64,000 bases of DNA. It comes from Sclerodactyla briareus (taxonomy: Eukaryota; Echinodermata; Holothuroidea; Dendrochirotida; Sclerodactylidae). The notes below the pieces were generated by a model. It saw only the letters and a program-made list of their open reading frames with translations. It made no database searches and was not told where the DNA came from. Of the stretch, positions 33,501 through 46,900 are shown piece by piece (within the stretch, counting starts at the first letter, position 1; every line of letters begins with the position of its first letter). Location of the stretch: contig JAODTK010005465.1 of the NCBI GenBank assembly GCA_026419785.1, positions 62,001 through 126,000 of the forward strand. The letters run 5' to 3'. The position numbers and the translations under genes were made by a program.

Positions 33501-36500
33501 AACAGGCGCACAAAAACGTGCCCCACGTGATCTACAGACCCACCCCACACAACTAGCATACAGAGGCCTACATACAGACATAGGTTATTGGGCATTCGGC
33601 GAGAAAACCCCCAAAAAGAAAGAAAATGTCAAGTTTAATTTTGGAAAAGAATAAGCTGTATTTTGCGATTCTTCATCGATCATATACAAGTTCGTGATCC
33701 GCATAGCCCTATCACACGTGCACATCATGCTAACAATAACCCAACCCCTAACATAGGCCCTAATGGGTCGGCTCTCCCCCACGTATCCATCACACATATT
33801 ATCAATAAAGATTGGCAGTCCCTACTTCTGCTCCGATTATGTTACTATTGATAGGTCCCATAACTGATCAGGGACCCGGGGGCGCTGAAGGGGTTATTAT
33901 TATGCGACGATTACCTAGAAACGCTCTTACAGGACCAACCCCTAACACTGTCCTTGATAAGCCTACTGCTCGAGTAGGTGACAGCTAGCAGTAGAGTGAG
34001 AAATCAAGGAAATTTGTTTCGACGAATCCCTGAAAACCCTGATTCCAGTATTTCGACCTATCAGAGTCAAGACTACTTATGTAATCTATCTGTTTATTTA
34101 CTTTATTTGCGGCTTTTCTCCTTCACCGTCACCGATTATCACCAACCTCAGGTGTTAATTGACCAACTGTAATATCGAAATCAGCATGCACATTCGGCAG
34201 AGCGAAGCGACCGTGAAAACCCTAAACTACTGATCCAACTAGTTGTATTCAGCAACGATGTTAGCCTGTGTTAGGATTCTTTCTTCTTCGAAAGTTGTTA
34301 TAGAATAGACTCTCGCTCAATTCAAATCTAAGACGTCTCCATAATAATCCAAGTTTGGCGATTTTGCCTCCGACTGACAACCCCGATCCATGAAGCCAGG
34401 TTATCGACCTATCAACTTAGTTTCTCGATATATTTTACATTTAGTCTGTCATACGCGCTGATTCTCACGAATAAACTAATAAAATAAGTTTATCCCAAAT
34501 AATTCGTTATATATATCTCCTACTACCGAACTCCAAGTTCATCCCGTCTCTACTTTTGTCTCTAGAACTTGTTAAGTCGAACGGTAAACGCGGTTTCCTC
34601 GGCGATGTCCCTGGTTTATCCGCCGTAAATTGTAGGATTCGCGAACCAATTCAACAATTTTATTCGTCGAAAAAAAAAACAAGTTAGTCCAAGAAAAACC
34701 AGTTTATCCGTTCGATAACCAATTCACATACGCCGAAAACTATGTTTATCATGTCGAGAATCTTGGAGTTGCCATGAAGAATCGCAGTTTATCGAGTTTA
34801 TGATCAATATGGCTTGTCATACGCGTTTGCTTAGAAACCAAATTGTTCGGGTCATGTAGTTGTCCTACCCCGCTCCGAGCTTGCCACAATGTACGTTAGA
34901 TTCAGCATAGACCTTGGTCTTATTTTGCAACGTAGGCCTAGCCTTTGACTGCCTATTCCAACTATACACCCTGCCCTCGTTGATCCCTGGGCACAAGGGG
35001 AAGGTCCGTCGGTGTTGGTATCAATCCATGCTGTCCGTGGCCGGCCCAAATTGAGAAACACAATCAAGTCTATCTACGCGTATGTGAATGAATATTTGAT
35101 CGCGAAAAATTGTAAAAGTCGGTAACGCAGTAAATCAACTATCGACCCAGATGGACCTCTGAGTTTTATAGGCTGCGATACCGTATCGACCTTCAGACTG
35201 GTTCTTTCTGTAGGTAAATTGTCTTGGAATTATGAAGGGACCCCCATGTGCACCTGGTGACAGTTTGCATGATGTGTCTCTCCATTAGGACAAATTCAAA
35301 ATCAGAACCAAAATATCTTATTCTGCTGGCGGTATCGCCGATTGTTAAATGTCGGGCCGCGAATCGCATTTCATCGGGCGTGATCCTACCTATCTCCTAT
35401 ACGGGTATCTTCACGTCCTCCTCCTGAAATTCTAACCACATTCACTGACATAGTTTTATAGGTACCGGGTGATTTACTCCGTCGTCGTGAGCGTCTTTAG
35501 AGGTTATATATTCCCCATGGGTAAGACTCCGGTGCCGGCATTGAATTTTAATATCTAGGCTTAAAGTGTGAATTGACTATAACTTCAATCGCGATGCCAC
35601 TGAGTGCTAACCTCGTCGGTGATTTATGAGTGATGAGTCGGAAAGGATCCAATGCGCTGTCAATTCTTTCAGAACTTTGTTCGTTATCGTTAGTGATTCC
35701 ACTCCGTGGCTAGAATCATGAGTTTGTCCATGGTTTTGCGAATAACTGGATAATTCTCCCACCCGTCCAGGAGAACATTTTTCATAAAAAAACCGTGACT
35801 CATCCAAGGGGGGTCAGTTTGACCTTTGAACCTCCTGATTTTTGTCAGTATTGTGCTGATTTGCCAGTATTTGTGCTGATTTGCAATATCATGGCTATTC
35901 TCGATCTCAATGTACTCCTTGATCAAGATTAATGCATGGTTTGATGCTGTGTGTGAACATATTTCAGGTCAAAGTGCTAAAGTTGGAATTGGTGCGCCGG
36001 ATATTCATAGAGATATTTGATGGTGATTCTCGGAATCGTATGTCAGCTACAACTGATGATTCGTGGTTAAAAGTCAAAGTGCCCTTTTCAGGTGATATGG
36101 GACAAAGAAAAAATGTTAACAGTTTTCTGTTTATAAGTTACATTCGATCCCGATGTGGACGATGGTCAAAGGACAATATATCCTCCTTCTTATAGTGCTC
36201 CTTGCTAACACCGTCATGTGGTTCGAATACATAAACCCACTGCTATTGCCGAAGTATCAAAACCAATCTTAACCCTGTAACTTGACAGCCGAATGTCCCG
36301 ACTGAGGTCAGAGTGTGTCTCTCTCTGTAGTACCGACCAGTTCAGTTCAAAATCTTGACCTATGACTTAGTGACCTCATAACCGGATGTAGTTCGACCCC
36401 TTATTCCGCGAGCAACCATCTCAGAGCTCTCTGAGTATCATAACTGTGCTGATTCTTGATTGGAAGCGTTATTTCGGAATCATCTTCCACACAAAGGTCC

Positions 36501-36835
36501 TAAGCCGGTCAATATATACATCAATATTAATCGGAAGGTACCCTTGAGATCCACTGAAAATGGCCACGAAATTGAATTGCGTCACAAAAACTGGTGAAGG
36601 TTCTAATTAGGTTCGAATGTCACGTGATGTGGCTGGAACCGGAGAATCGCGTTGCAGCATCAGCCAACCCCATCAGACACTTTCGTTATCGATTTGCGTA
36701 GAAAGCCAATTTTTTTCCAGTTCTCTCCTACGATGGTCCGTAGCTCTGACCTTGCATTGGTATTGGGGTTATGTTTTGCAATAAACCCCCACCGAACTTA
36801 CACCTTGTTCCTTGTTACATACAACCATGTAATGA
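33501..36835. other. Long unrecognised stretch
   Basis: This is one of the least repetitive parts of the window. Around 34,400-34,830 there are several gtttatc, ttcg and cgata words. A ~20-bp direct repeat (gccagtatttgtgctgattt type) lies near 35,846-35,884. Frames reach 97 codons and resemble nothing known. If a host exon exists in the window it could be here, but I have no positive evidence. Confidence 0.35.
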
Positions 36836-36900
36836 CCCACCACACACGCACACAATACGAAGGTCAACTACATAGACTTCCTTTTGGCAAGGATCAATAT
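36836..36900 (+). repeat. Hairpin-tailed (CA)n repeat, decayed copy C
   Basis: The stretch acccaccacacacgcacacaata, then actacatagacttccttttggcaaggatcaa, matches the end of copies A and B (gactgcatagattccttttgcc..ggcaaggaatcaa). The loop CTTCGGC is deleted. Confidence 0.6.
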
Positions 36901-38739
36901 GACGTGTTGACCCTTGACCTAGCACATCACCGTTACCAAACCTGACATCTCCTCCTGTGCCGCTTGGCTCATCCTGATGCTGTTAATTGCCTAAAACTGA
37001 CATATTTACAACACAACTGGTAGATAACTAAACAGTAAGGAAATCTCAACGCATTTTTGGTTGGAAGGGGGGGGAGGGGGTTGTTCGCGATACGTAGTCG
37101 TACAACGAACGAAAATGACGCCTCGCTGTGTCTTGAAGCGGCTATTCAATTGTTGCCCCAAACCCTTTAGGTACACGCACCTATCAATCTCCCCATTGAC
37201 TTACACACTAATTGGTCATCCACAGCTGCCATCCGGGGTTCCCCCAGAAGTTTTACCGTGAATATCGCCATACACTGCTGTGAAGCAATTCTAAAAACCG
37301 CTTCCAACGATGTTCCATTCGATGCACCATGATCACGCGCAGATTTTGAGCCTAGTAGGGGGTCTTATATTTAGGGTGGGTTTTTCGTCGACTCGACTCA
37401 ATTTTCCTACACACACTCGACGAGGGACTATTTTGGTCCATGAAAGTTCAAACGAACGCCAAAAGAGGACCAATTTTCCATGCGCAATTTCCGGCGTTTG
37501 TACTTTGAATAATCCCCTTCCAGATAGAGCCCGAAAAGCAAATCTTTCTTTCCTCCTCCCCCACAAAGCAGCAGATGTACCCCAAGATAATATATATGGA
37601 CTAAACTTTTTACTAAAATCTGAGGATGCCCGGAAGTGGGGTGGTAGCCCAGTACTTTTGCAGATTTAAAATCAACAGGAGTTTCTTTCGAATCGGTAAC
37701 CCGGCTTCGCGAAGGTCCAATTCGTCACCCCCATAATAAGCCCAATATATTTTCTCATAAGGGCTCATGGTATGTTCAACACTGCGAATCATTCGAAAAG
37801 GTGGGCACCCCCAAAACAAAACAAAAACCTCGTCGTGATCTACGATAAAGCGACCCAAGTCCGGCAGGCACTCGCTGTGATTGCCTGGACATGACCCCCA
37901 ACTTTTGGAAAGGCCTCCTACCTACTGATTTTTTCACACACACATTGTTCCCAAATCACTGTTTCAGACCCTCCCAAATTGGGCTTGACCCCCCCCCCCC
38001 CCAAAAAAAAAAACAATTTCATTCATGCAGTGGCTGCGCCTTGACCGCAACCTAACGATTTTTATGTATTCTATGTGTGGCGTTAATGTATTAATTCGAC
38101 GCAGGAATGCATCGCCTCCCAGATCTGGTTTGTTTTTGTACATTGCATATGTAGGGCGCCCGGAAGTCGATTTCATTGTACCATGCATCGCACGTAGATA
38201 TAAGCAAAGTTTGTCCAGTTCCAGTGGCTGTATACCAGTGTTAATTCAGTATAGGAGCCAGGGCTAGGTTTGCAGTCGTAACGCAGAGATTTGCTCATGG
38301 AGGGGGGGGGGGGGGGGGTTGAGGGTCTGAGCATAAGGGAAGTGCGCCCTCATAAATTACCTTACCCTCCCCCTCGGCAAAACCCATTTATTGATCACTT
38401 GGGGTATGGGGTGACTCCCGGTACGCCACTGCCAGGTTGGAGCAAACCTCTGAAAAGGGGATTCATTATCATTGTGATAGAAACGAGAGTGTTCGTTGGT
38501 GTAGAGTCAAGGATTAAAAGGATTAAAAGGATTAACCTGGGGATTAGAGTTAGCGTCATCCAATAAGAGATCCTTCAGAGATACGCATCGCTCCAGGAAC
38601 ACAAGCTGACACTATTTTATTAACACGCGTTATTACAATGCACTTATTGGAGCTGGCGTTTGATTTACAGCACGATGATGTACTGCGATAACCTGTCAGT
38701 ATTGGAATGACGAGCAGTCGGCTACAACGGCTTTGTTTT
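36901..38739. other. Mostly unrecognised, with G/C runs
   Basis: G-rich run near 37,066-37,080, poly-C (14) plus poly-A at 37,989-38,013, and a 17-base poly-G at 38,302-38,318. A 119-codon frame (37,310-37,669) has no family resemblance. A short ggattaaaa repeat lies near 38,510-38,534. Confidence 0.4.
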
Positions 38740-40110
38740 AGTTTTTGATTCCTTCACGAAGTCAGAGGATTATGAGTCATGGACAGTCTGTTTGTGTGTA
38801 TGTATGCGTGGGTGGTGTTGTGTGTGTGTGTGTGACGCTGCTTGTAAACACGATAACTCGACCCCGCCTGGATGGATGAAGTTCATACTTGGATGTGTGT
38901 TCCCCATGATGAGTACATGCAATCCGATGTTTTGGGGTCAGGTCAGAGATCATTGAGATCACCGAGCAAAGCTGATAACCCAGTAAAACGGTAAGTCCAG
39001 AATGGTTGGTCTGATCAGGTTGAAATTTGGCGTGTAGCTTTCTTATGGGGCGCACAGGAACCCTATGGTTTTGGATGGTCGGGGTTAGACATTTTGGTCA
39101 AAAATAGAAAATTTGTGAAAAAGCGAATTTTGACAATTTGGCTTGTAAACACGATACTCGACCGCCTGGATGGATGAAGTTCATACTTGGATGTGTGTTC
39201 CCCATGATGAGTACGATGGATACGATTGTTTTGGAGTCAGGTCAGAGGTCATCTGAAGTCACAGAGGTCAAGTCTGATAACCTTGTAAACACGATAAGTC
39301 CAGAATGGTTGGTCTGATCAGGTTGAAATTGGCGTGTAGCTTTCTTATGGGAGTGCAGGAACCATATTGTTTTTCGGTTTTTGGTATCGATCGGGGTGAA
39401 TTTTGGTCAAAAATAGAAAATTTGTGAAAAGTCATATTTTGGCTAATTTTCGGCTTGTAAAATGATAACTCGACCCCGCCTGGATGGATATTGAAGCTAT
39501 AATTGGTATGGTATCCCCACGATGAGTACATGAACCCTATTGTTTGGCGTCAGGTCAGAGGTCATCTGAAGTCACCAGAGGTTCAAAGTCGCTGATAACC
39601 TTGTAAACACGATAAGTCCAGAATGGTTGGTCTGATCAGGTTGAAATTTGGCGTGTAGCTTTCTTATGGGAGTGCAGGAACCATATTGTTTTTCGGTTTT
39701 TGGTATCGATCGGGGTGAATTTTGGTCAAAAATAGAAAATTTGTGAAAAGTCATATTTTGGCTAATTTTTGGCTTGTAAACACGATAACTCGACCCCGCC
39801 TGGATGGATGAACTCATACTTGGTATGTGTATCCCCACGATGAGTACATGAACCCTATTGTTTGGCTTCAGGTCAGAGTCTCTGAGGGGTCGCCTAGGTC
39901 AAAGTCCTGAAAATCTTGAAATTTCAGTGTGTAGCTTTCTTATCAAGAGTATAGGAACCCTATTGGTTGGTTGAGATGAACGGGAAATTTTTCAGTTGTT
40001 ATGTTGCCCATAATGAGCTGGTGCAATCTCCTATTTGTCTCGTGTCTAGCTATGGGTTTGTCAGATAGAGTCAAGGAATCACTGAGCCTTTTGGCGTTCT
40101 GGTTAGTTTT
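38740..40110 (-). repeat. Tandem array of ~310-bp units with (TG)n hairpin edge
   Basis: The anchor cttgtaaacacgataactcgaccccgcctggatgg occurs at about 38,843, 39,141, 39,455 and 39,772 (spacing ~298-318). Each unit has a second half starting aagtccagaatggttggtctgatcaggttg. The half-units at about 39,297-39,465 and 39,615-39,785 are almost identical, differing by single-base changes. At the left edge (38,745-38,836) are tttttgattcctt.cacgaag and a TG tract, the reverse complement of the hairpin-and-(CA)n tail of copies A and B, so the array is probably oriented on the minus strand. It is non-coding. Confidence 0.9.
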
Positions 40111-43100
40111 TAGGGTTATGTCTTTGTGTGGTTTTTGGTGATTGGCAGTGCAGGCCTTGAAGATTGGTTTTTCTTTGGTGCTGTGTTGTTAGTTGTTTTG
40201 GCTGGGTTCTGTTAAAGGCAAGCTTTTTTTGGCTGGTCTCTGACCCGTGTCGGTTTCTTGTCACGTAAAAAGCACGGCTTTGCACGAGGATGTTTCCAAC
40301 GAATTTCTGGAAGACGTATCTCACAGCCCCTTGTTTCAATTCCCCCTGCTATAGATGATATGTTTTTTTTCTATCTTAAGAAGGACAGTTTCAATTAGCT
40401 TCACTCAACAAATGTCAATCTATCCTATACTATAGAACCATCTGGGTCATGTGTACCCAATTGGGTCCTGAGAGATCCTAACTAGATTTTTTGGTAACAA
40501 AATGTAACCCAACTCGGGTGGAATTTCGACCCTAATGTTTGTAAAGTGCACGTTAGTACGAAACTTCTCTCAGAGCCCACCACATATAGCAGTTCCATAC
40601 TGTGGGAATCAAATTGTTGGACGCGAAAATCATCAACATTGATCTTCATAACTGTAATTCTTCTGAGATTACCATGTATTATGTGCGAGAGGAGGCTGTC
40701 TTGGCAAATGACGGCTGAAGAGAGCAGCGAATCGATCTAATATAGAAATAGGCTCATTCAAGTTTCTAGTTGTATAAATCATATTAGGAGACCGCAGAAT
40801 TTTCAAGATTGAAAAATAAACCAAGGTTCTATAAGAAATTAAAATGTATTATGAGTAGAGCGGCGGTTGTGTGACAGTGGATTTGGTCGGGGGATTTGGC
40901 CCACTGTTATTACAGCAGTGGATATTGTTCATGGTCAGGACAGCTCGGACAAAATCCACTTTCACCTCGGCCATACTGAAACAAATGCGTCCATATCAAA
41001 AAAGTCGCGCGGACTTACGTTACTGATATTTCTGTGTGTGCCATGGAGGTACCGCCAGTTCACTTTCAGAGTTTCTACTCCCTAATCATATGGCAGCCAT
41101 CAGTCGGATCCAAAGGCCTCAAATTCAGGATTGAATTAACTTACTTTTTAATCGTTTCTCAATAATATTTCCCCCGTCCCAAATATTCTCACATCCACCA
41201 ATCCTGCTGAGCATATATATAGGATTAGATTATACAATATTCCATCTACAGCGCTCATTAGGGGCTAACTAGCATATTTAATGTATTGTTAATTAGAGAC
41301 TTTTATCTTGGTTATCGAATGTATTTTTTGGATGATAAATGTTTCTTCTTATTGCAACCAATGGGCACTCATATCAATTGGGTTTTTTTTCCTTCAATCT
41401 TACGATGGAATCGAATTTAAGTGTGGGGTTGGAATAAATATCAGAAATGTACTCCTCGAATGACATTTCTGATTATCGAGGTCCTCGATAATCAGAATGT
41501 CAAGGGGGAAGCAAAAAAAAATCAAAAATAATTTCGTATAACGTGTATCGGGATACGATGGGATCAAATTAATCATCGAAGTAAGTATTAGAAATATACT
41601 CCCGTATAGCAAGAGGTATATGGCCCCCCTGAGAGGTAGAAAATGCATTTCCTTAAACGCGCATCCATGGCAATCTTTTGGGGCTACCGCATTCCTCGAC
41701 TCAGATTACAACAAGTCAATCGGCAACACTGAGCCATCCAAGTTCACATAGTCGCGGATTCCTGATAACTCAAATGCTTTTTCATGGTAGACCTAACTAT
41801 TCTGTCAGTATCAAGTCCATAATTGAACTTCGTATACCAGTACTAACTCTTACGAATACTCTAAAAAAAAAAGACAGTCTCCAAACCTGTGCCGATCAAA
41901 ATAAAAATAAAAAAATCCACAACGACCGTTCGCCATCACTGTATCCGACTCCACCATCGACACTTAACGTATACGACGGCGTTGATCTCGTGGATCACCA
42001 GTTCGACTGCAACCGTCATGGTCGGTAAGTTACAAATGCTTCATTGTGCTGTATCGATTTGTACTTTCAAATATTCGGTTTAGTAAGTTCGAGGGGAATA
42101 GGGGCGTTTTGTCATAGCATAAACCCCTCACCACGAGTGCGACAGTGTGTGAGAGGGTTGTTGTAGGGTAGTTTCTTGTAGGGTAGTTTGTGGGGGGGGG
42201 GGGCGTTAGGAGACCCAAACTAGGCCATTCCCTGATGTAGATCTTCATAGACATCAACTGAGGTACGGAAAAACGGTCGGAGAGGGGTTCCACTGGCGGC
42301 TACAGAAACTTACTACCTTGTGTGGCAGCTTATACCCTCCCCTATACCCTACCCCACACTATTCTTACATTCCATATTCACTATTCACATTTTACCTTCG
42401 TTTGGCGCACCTAGCTTTCTGTATAGGGGGGCGGCTTCTCTGCCTGACCCCCCTTTGTAACGCCACTGCGATGACGTCCTATAGGATGGGAATAAAAGCT
42501 ATAGCCGACTCCGACTCCGAAAAGAAAACAGAGACCCCTCAGACGGGGAGGGGGGGGGAGTGGTCGCTATCGGAGCCTCGTCCACCTGCACATGCCCGTA
42601 GCGAGGGACTATCAGCAGAGGGGCACGGACACCTGGAGGAGGGTTTTTTTATTTTTTTTTTAACAACTGCACCACCGCACAAGAACCCAACCCGTCGTCC
42701 TGGTGAGGTCTGGGTCTATGTGTGTGAGACCGTGGGTCTTCCTCATTTGAGTGCCCCTCAACACAATGACCTTACTACGGTTTACAGCTAGTGTCCTTCA
42801 CGTTAATGTCGGCACTGCGAGCTTGTTTTCAACCCGAACGTTTTCATAATAGGACACATATACTCTCACAATTTCCCCGTTTTGAAAGAATGTTGGCGTT
42901 TCTCACCTCTCTAGTCAGCTTGAGCTTTCATGGGAAAATTTTGATGATATCATTCATGCGGTGCTGTTATGCATTCGTGCCTTAACACCTGTCCGCTCTG
43001 AAAAATATTTTTACTTTTTCAGTTTGTTCATGATCTTGAGACAATTTGGATATTCAGGGTTATTGGTGAAATATACCACACCTAAAACTCCCAATTTTTT

Positions 43101-43539
43101 GGTTTTATTTCGTGTTTTCACCTGGGGTCGTGGGGGTCTCTGTCTTATTTTGGAAATTTTCGGGTGACTTTGATGTAACTTGATCCTAAAAGCACCCCCC
43201 CTGATCTGGATATTGTTTTTTGCTTTTCCACTTGTCTTGTCCTCTCGAAAGTTTCCCGCCTTTTTCAGTAGTTGTGATGCATTTCAGTGCAATATAGTAC
43301 ACCCAACGCCCACGTTCGATTCGGAGTATTTCGTGTTGTCGCCCGGTCCTGAGTACGTACGTGGGATAACTTCGGATTTTCGTGGCCGTTGATGGCTATT
43401 GTGGGTGGCATTTTCATGTAGTTATTTTTTTTTTGCCCGTACACTCTATACAGCAAGATATAGTAGAGGGGTCCAGCCCCCAATTATTCTTACCCCAGGA
43501 GTTTCGGACCATCCATCATCCATCACCGAAGTTGGGATA
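40111..43539. other. Mostly unrecognised sequence with a strong hairpin
   Basis: It contains a hairpin at 41,461-41,502 (annotated separately), a poly-G run near 42,191-42,202, and ttgtagggtagttt twice near 42,160-42,190. A 157-codon frame (42,318-42,791) resembles no known protein. It carries an acidic DSDSEKK segment and proline/arginine-rich patches, with a poly-T tract inside. No splice or promoter signal supports it. Confidence 0.4.
41461..41502. repeat. Near-perfect hairpin, 20-bp stem
   Basis: The sequence tgacatttctgattatcgag/g and tcctcgataatcagaatgtca pair along the whole stem with one T bulge and essentially no loop. Flanking sequences share agaaat.tactcc words on both sides (near 41,443 and 41,590), so a small palindromic element is possible. 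Confidence 0.85.
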
Positions 43540-43917
43540 AAAAGAATATGCCTCCGATTTATACATCATTTTCTGTATTCCTTTAGTGTGATTTTTTATC
43601 TCTTTTGTGTGTGGATAGTTTTGGTGTTCGCTGTTTTTGGTTCTGTGCTGTGTGGATTCATCGCGAGTTGTTTAAAAACTTCGGAGGTAGTTTTAGCTAT
43701 GCCTGTTATTTTCCTGCCTATCGGACTGAGTGTAATACCCTTCCTGTTCAAGCTTGAGGTTTCCCCCCTGTGTGTTGCTTGTGACTGTACCTGGTGTGAC
43801 CCCGTTTCCAGATGTATTGACCCATTGGACAGCTACACGCCTTTTATTCGAACACAATTAAATATTCTCTTCCCCGAACCGAAATCCGTTATGCTACCAC
43901 ACAAGATGATAAAATAA
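43399..43917 (+). CDS. Hypothetical hydrophobic open frame in tandem-array unit 1
   Basis: A 172-codon frame with two strongly hydrophobic segments (about residues 59-92 and 96-116) and a short cysteine cluster (CVACDCTWC). Units 2 and 3 carry the same DNA but in broken frames. Parts are still readable there: FGACIASFL with AIGLYF, a VCCD segment, and a shared frame end LINYSLP..IPHS. I recognise no family. The frame could be a decayed membrane protein gene amplified with the array. It could equally be a chance T-rich frame, since T-rich DNA gives Phe/Leu/Val-rich peptides. No promoter, splice site or homologue supports it, so I treat it as doubtful. Confidence 0.2.
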   Translation: MWVAFSCSYFFFARTLYTARYSRGVQPPIILTPGVSDHPSSITEVGIKRICLRFIHHFLYSFSVIFYLFCVWIVLVFAVFGSVLCGFIASCLKTSEVVLAMPVIFLPIGLSVIPFLFKLEVSPLCVACDCTWCDPVSRCIDPLDSYTPFIRTQLNILFPEPKSVMLPHKMIK

Positions 43918-46900
43918 ATGACTTGGCGATTTGCTGAAGGCGTGGTGAGGGGTAGAGCTCGCCCCACCCCGTGCTCAGCCTCCAACGGGCCCCCACCCGC
44001 ACAGGTCTGCTATGGAAGTTTCAGTTTTCTCATACTGGTAACTGAACGCCATAAACTGTGCAAATTATTAGGCACCATGAGCTGCTTCGTATAATTAGCC
44101 CCTGTTCTCCAAACTTGGGTCCGTGATACCTTGAGAGGCTCCTGTGGGTACCATTGTCGCACGTACAGCTTCATATCCCACCGTAACAAAAATTCTGTAG
44201 AATTTCAAATCTGCTGCCAGTATTCACTGTAAATTTTAACCGTAAGCTACTGTAAATTTCCAATGAAATTACAGTAAGATCGTTTTAACTTGTGAATTTC
44301 ACAGCAGTTTATTAATCAAATTTACAGTAAAATTCGGGCAGCAGAGTTGCCAGTAATTCACTGTAAATGTACAATAATTTTTTAAAGTGGCAATATTCCC
44401 GTGGTCCCGAACCAATCACACTTCTTGGACAGGTAACAAGCAAAAACATGCCCAACACAAAGTCAGTCTGCCCAATCCCTATGTGACGTATGATAGTATG
44501 AATTTGTGTTCACTATACGATGTATCAAGTCCAAGTAGGACAGTAAATCAGGAACGATGGACGAGCGGCCGATGCCGATTGTTCATGACCTCTGAGCATG
44601 ATAGAACTGATGCATCAAAACGACCTATCAACCCCCGGGGTTTTTTTTTATGTGTTGTCGGAAGCAGAAATCACTGCCTGGAACTGTGTTTATGAATGCT
44701 TTCCAAATAAGTTAGATTCGAACCAACGTCAGAAAACTCTTCAGGTCTTATTCTGTTACGTGTTTCCGGTTCATACCACGAGGTGGCCTAAATCGAGCCG
44801 TCGATTGCAAATTCTGATTGGGTCAGAAGATATAACTGTCTTTACGTATTGTCCCGTATATCCATGTTCCCCGAACGTTAAAGAACAAGGAGATTACTTA
44901 CTTCGCTCATTCTGCGTGACGTCCTAAAGAGGTTAAAAATTATTCTCTGGGGTGATAGTTCGGTGACAGAACGATACGAGTCCTGAGTGTGCAATGAACT
45001 TCCAAAGGATTCTGCAGGGTGTAAGTAATACATAACACGTAATAAGTTTGGCAGCTAAGGTATTGTTTCGAATACCACTATGTTTAAAACACTCTCCAGG
45101 GAACTAAAGAGAGATTTAGGCCATCAGAAGGGAGCGATTCGATGCCGCTGCCACTTTTTTCGGAAATTTTAGATCTGCTTTTGGCCCCAACCCTTGGCTA
45201 GTTCGTGTCTGTCTGACATCTCGACCACCAATCGTCTTTAAACGACCAGCGCGTCACTGAACTATACCCCCCCCCCCCTCACCCCTTAGGAGTCTCCGCG
45301 CCTCTTTCGAGCGGTCCGATTGCGCCCTTGCCGTGAGGGCTAGCACGCAGTGACCGTTTTCCTTTTTTTTTTTGGGGGGGGGGGTGGGGATACCCACCGT
45401 GGCAAAAGGTATTTGTTCAGAGTTTTCTGTTTGAGCGACTTCCGAGAATTACTGAAGAAAAAGGTACTACTTTAAGTCGAGCTAGTTGCAACCTCCCAAC
45501 TGCGCATGCCTATTTATCCTACTACAAAACGACGTAGCCTTGTCGTGCTTTTTTTTTTTGAGAAGAGACTCTTTTGAATCTTACAGACGAATTCGCGAGT
45601 CTTTGCGTCCCGCCGTAGGCCGTCGCAAGACTAATTTCCTCATCACCCGGACGTCCATATGCAGTTCCGTACGCGTACATGAAGACAGGCAGTACGCAGG
45701 TTCAATACGCATTTTTATGTATCATTTACGTGATTTATTTTTCTCCTTCGTGTGTGGATATGTTTTGTGTTCGCTGTTTTGTCTCTGTGCTGTTTGGAGC
45801 CTGCATCGCGAGTTTTTTATACTTTGGAGGTAGTTTAGCTATAGGCCTATATTTCCCTGCCTATCGGACTTGAGTGTGTATACCCTGTTTTCTAGCTTGA
45901 GTTTTTCACCCTGTCGTGTCTGTTGTGACTGTACTTTGTGGCCTGTCTTTCGGGTATTGACCCGTTTTTTTATCTTCTCCGTTACCTGGTTACTTATTTT
46001 ATGCTTCGCTTCCCATGATGGACCGAAGATGTATCGCCAGCTACCATTGCCTTATTCAATCAAATTAATAAATTATTCTCTTCCCCGAATTTTCCGTATG
46101 ATACCACACAGCTGATTAAAAATAAATGACTTGGCGATTTGCTGGATGATTCGGTGCCAGAACTATACGAGTACTGAGTGCCAGTGAACTTCCAATAGGA
46201 TCCTGCAAGTGTAAGTAGATAGTTTCGGATACCACTATGTTAACCTCTCCCGGGACTAAAGGTGATTTATATGGCCGATCATGAACGGAGCGATTCGGAT
46301 GGCGCTGGGCTGCCAATTTGTTTCGTCGGAATTTAAGATCACTTGCTGTTGGCGGCCCCCAACCTTGCTAGTTCGGTGTCTTGTCCTGACAACTCGACAA
46401 CTCCAACGTCCTCAACGACCAGCGTGTCATTGACTAATTCATTCCCTACACCCTCCCTTCAAATTCCCCCCCTCCTCCGCTCCCCCCCCTTCCCCCCCCC
46501 TTCCCTCCCGTCCCCCCCTTCCCCCCCCCACCCCACCTTACGGATTCCTCGCGCGCTTGCGGGCGGTCGATTGCGCACTTGCCGTAAGGTCTTCCGCAAG
46601 CCATGACCGTTTTTTTTGGGGGGGGGGAGTGGGGGATACCCACCGTGGGAAGCCACAGCAGAACTACAAAAAGGTATTTGTTCAGAGTTTTTCTGTCTGA
46701 ATGCCCTCCGAGAATTACTGAAGAAAAAAGGGTACGACTTTAAGTCGAGCTATTTGCACCTCCCAATTGCGCAGCCTAATTTTCTACCTATTACAAAACG
46801 ACGTAAGCCTTGTGGGATTTCTTTTGAGAAGGAACGCCTTTTGAAATCTTACCGACGAAATTCGCGAAGCTTGCGTCCGCCGGTAGGCCGTCGCAAGAAT

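Noticed and set aside
33501-36835. Host exons in the least repetitive stretch
   Set aside because: I looked for conserved peptides bounded by AG and GT but recognised none; absence is weak evidence given the likely indel errors.
42318-42791. 157-codon frame with acidic and proline-rich patches
   Set aside because: No family resemblance, a poly-T tract runs through it, and there is no supporting signal; kept only as a note in the region entry.
46116-46656. Glycine-rich and proline-rich frames
   Set aside because: They are translations of the poly-C/poly-G foldback junction in the tandem array.
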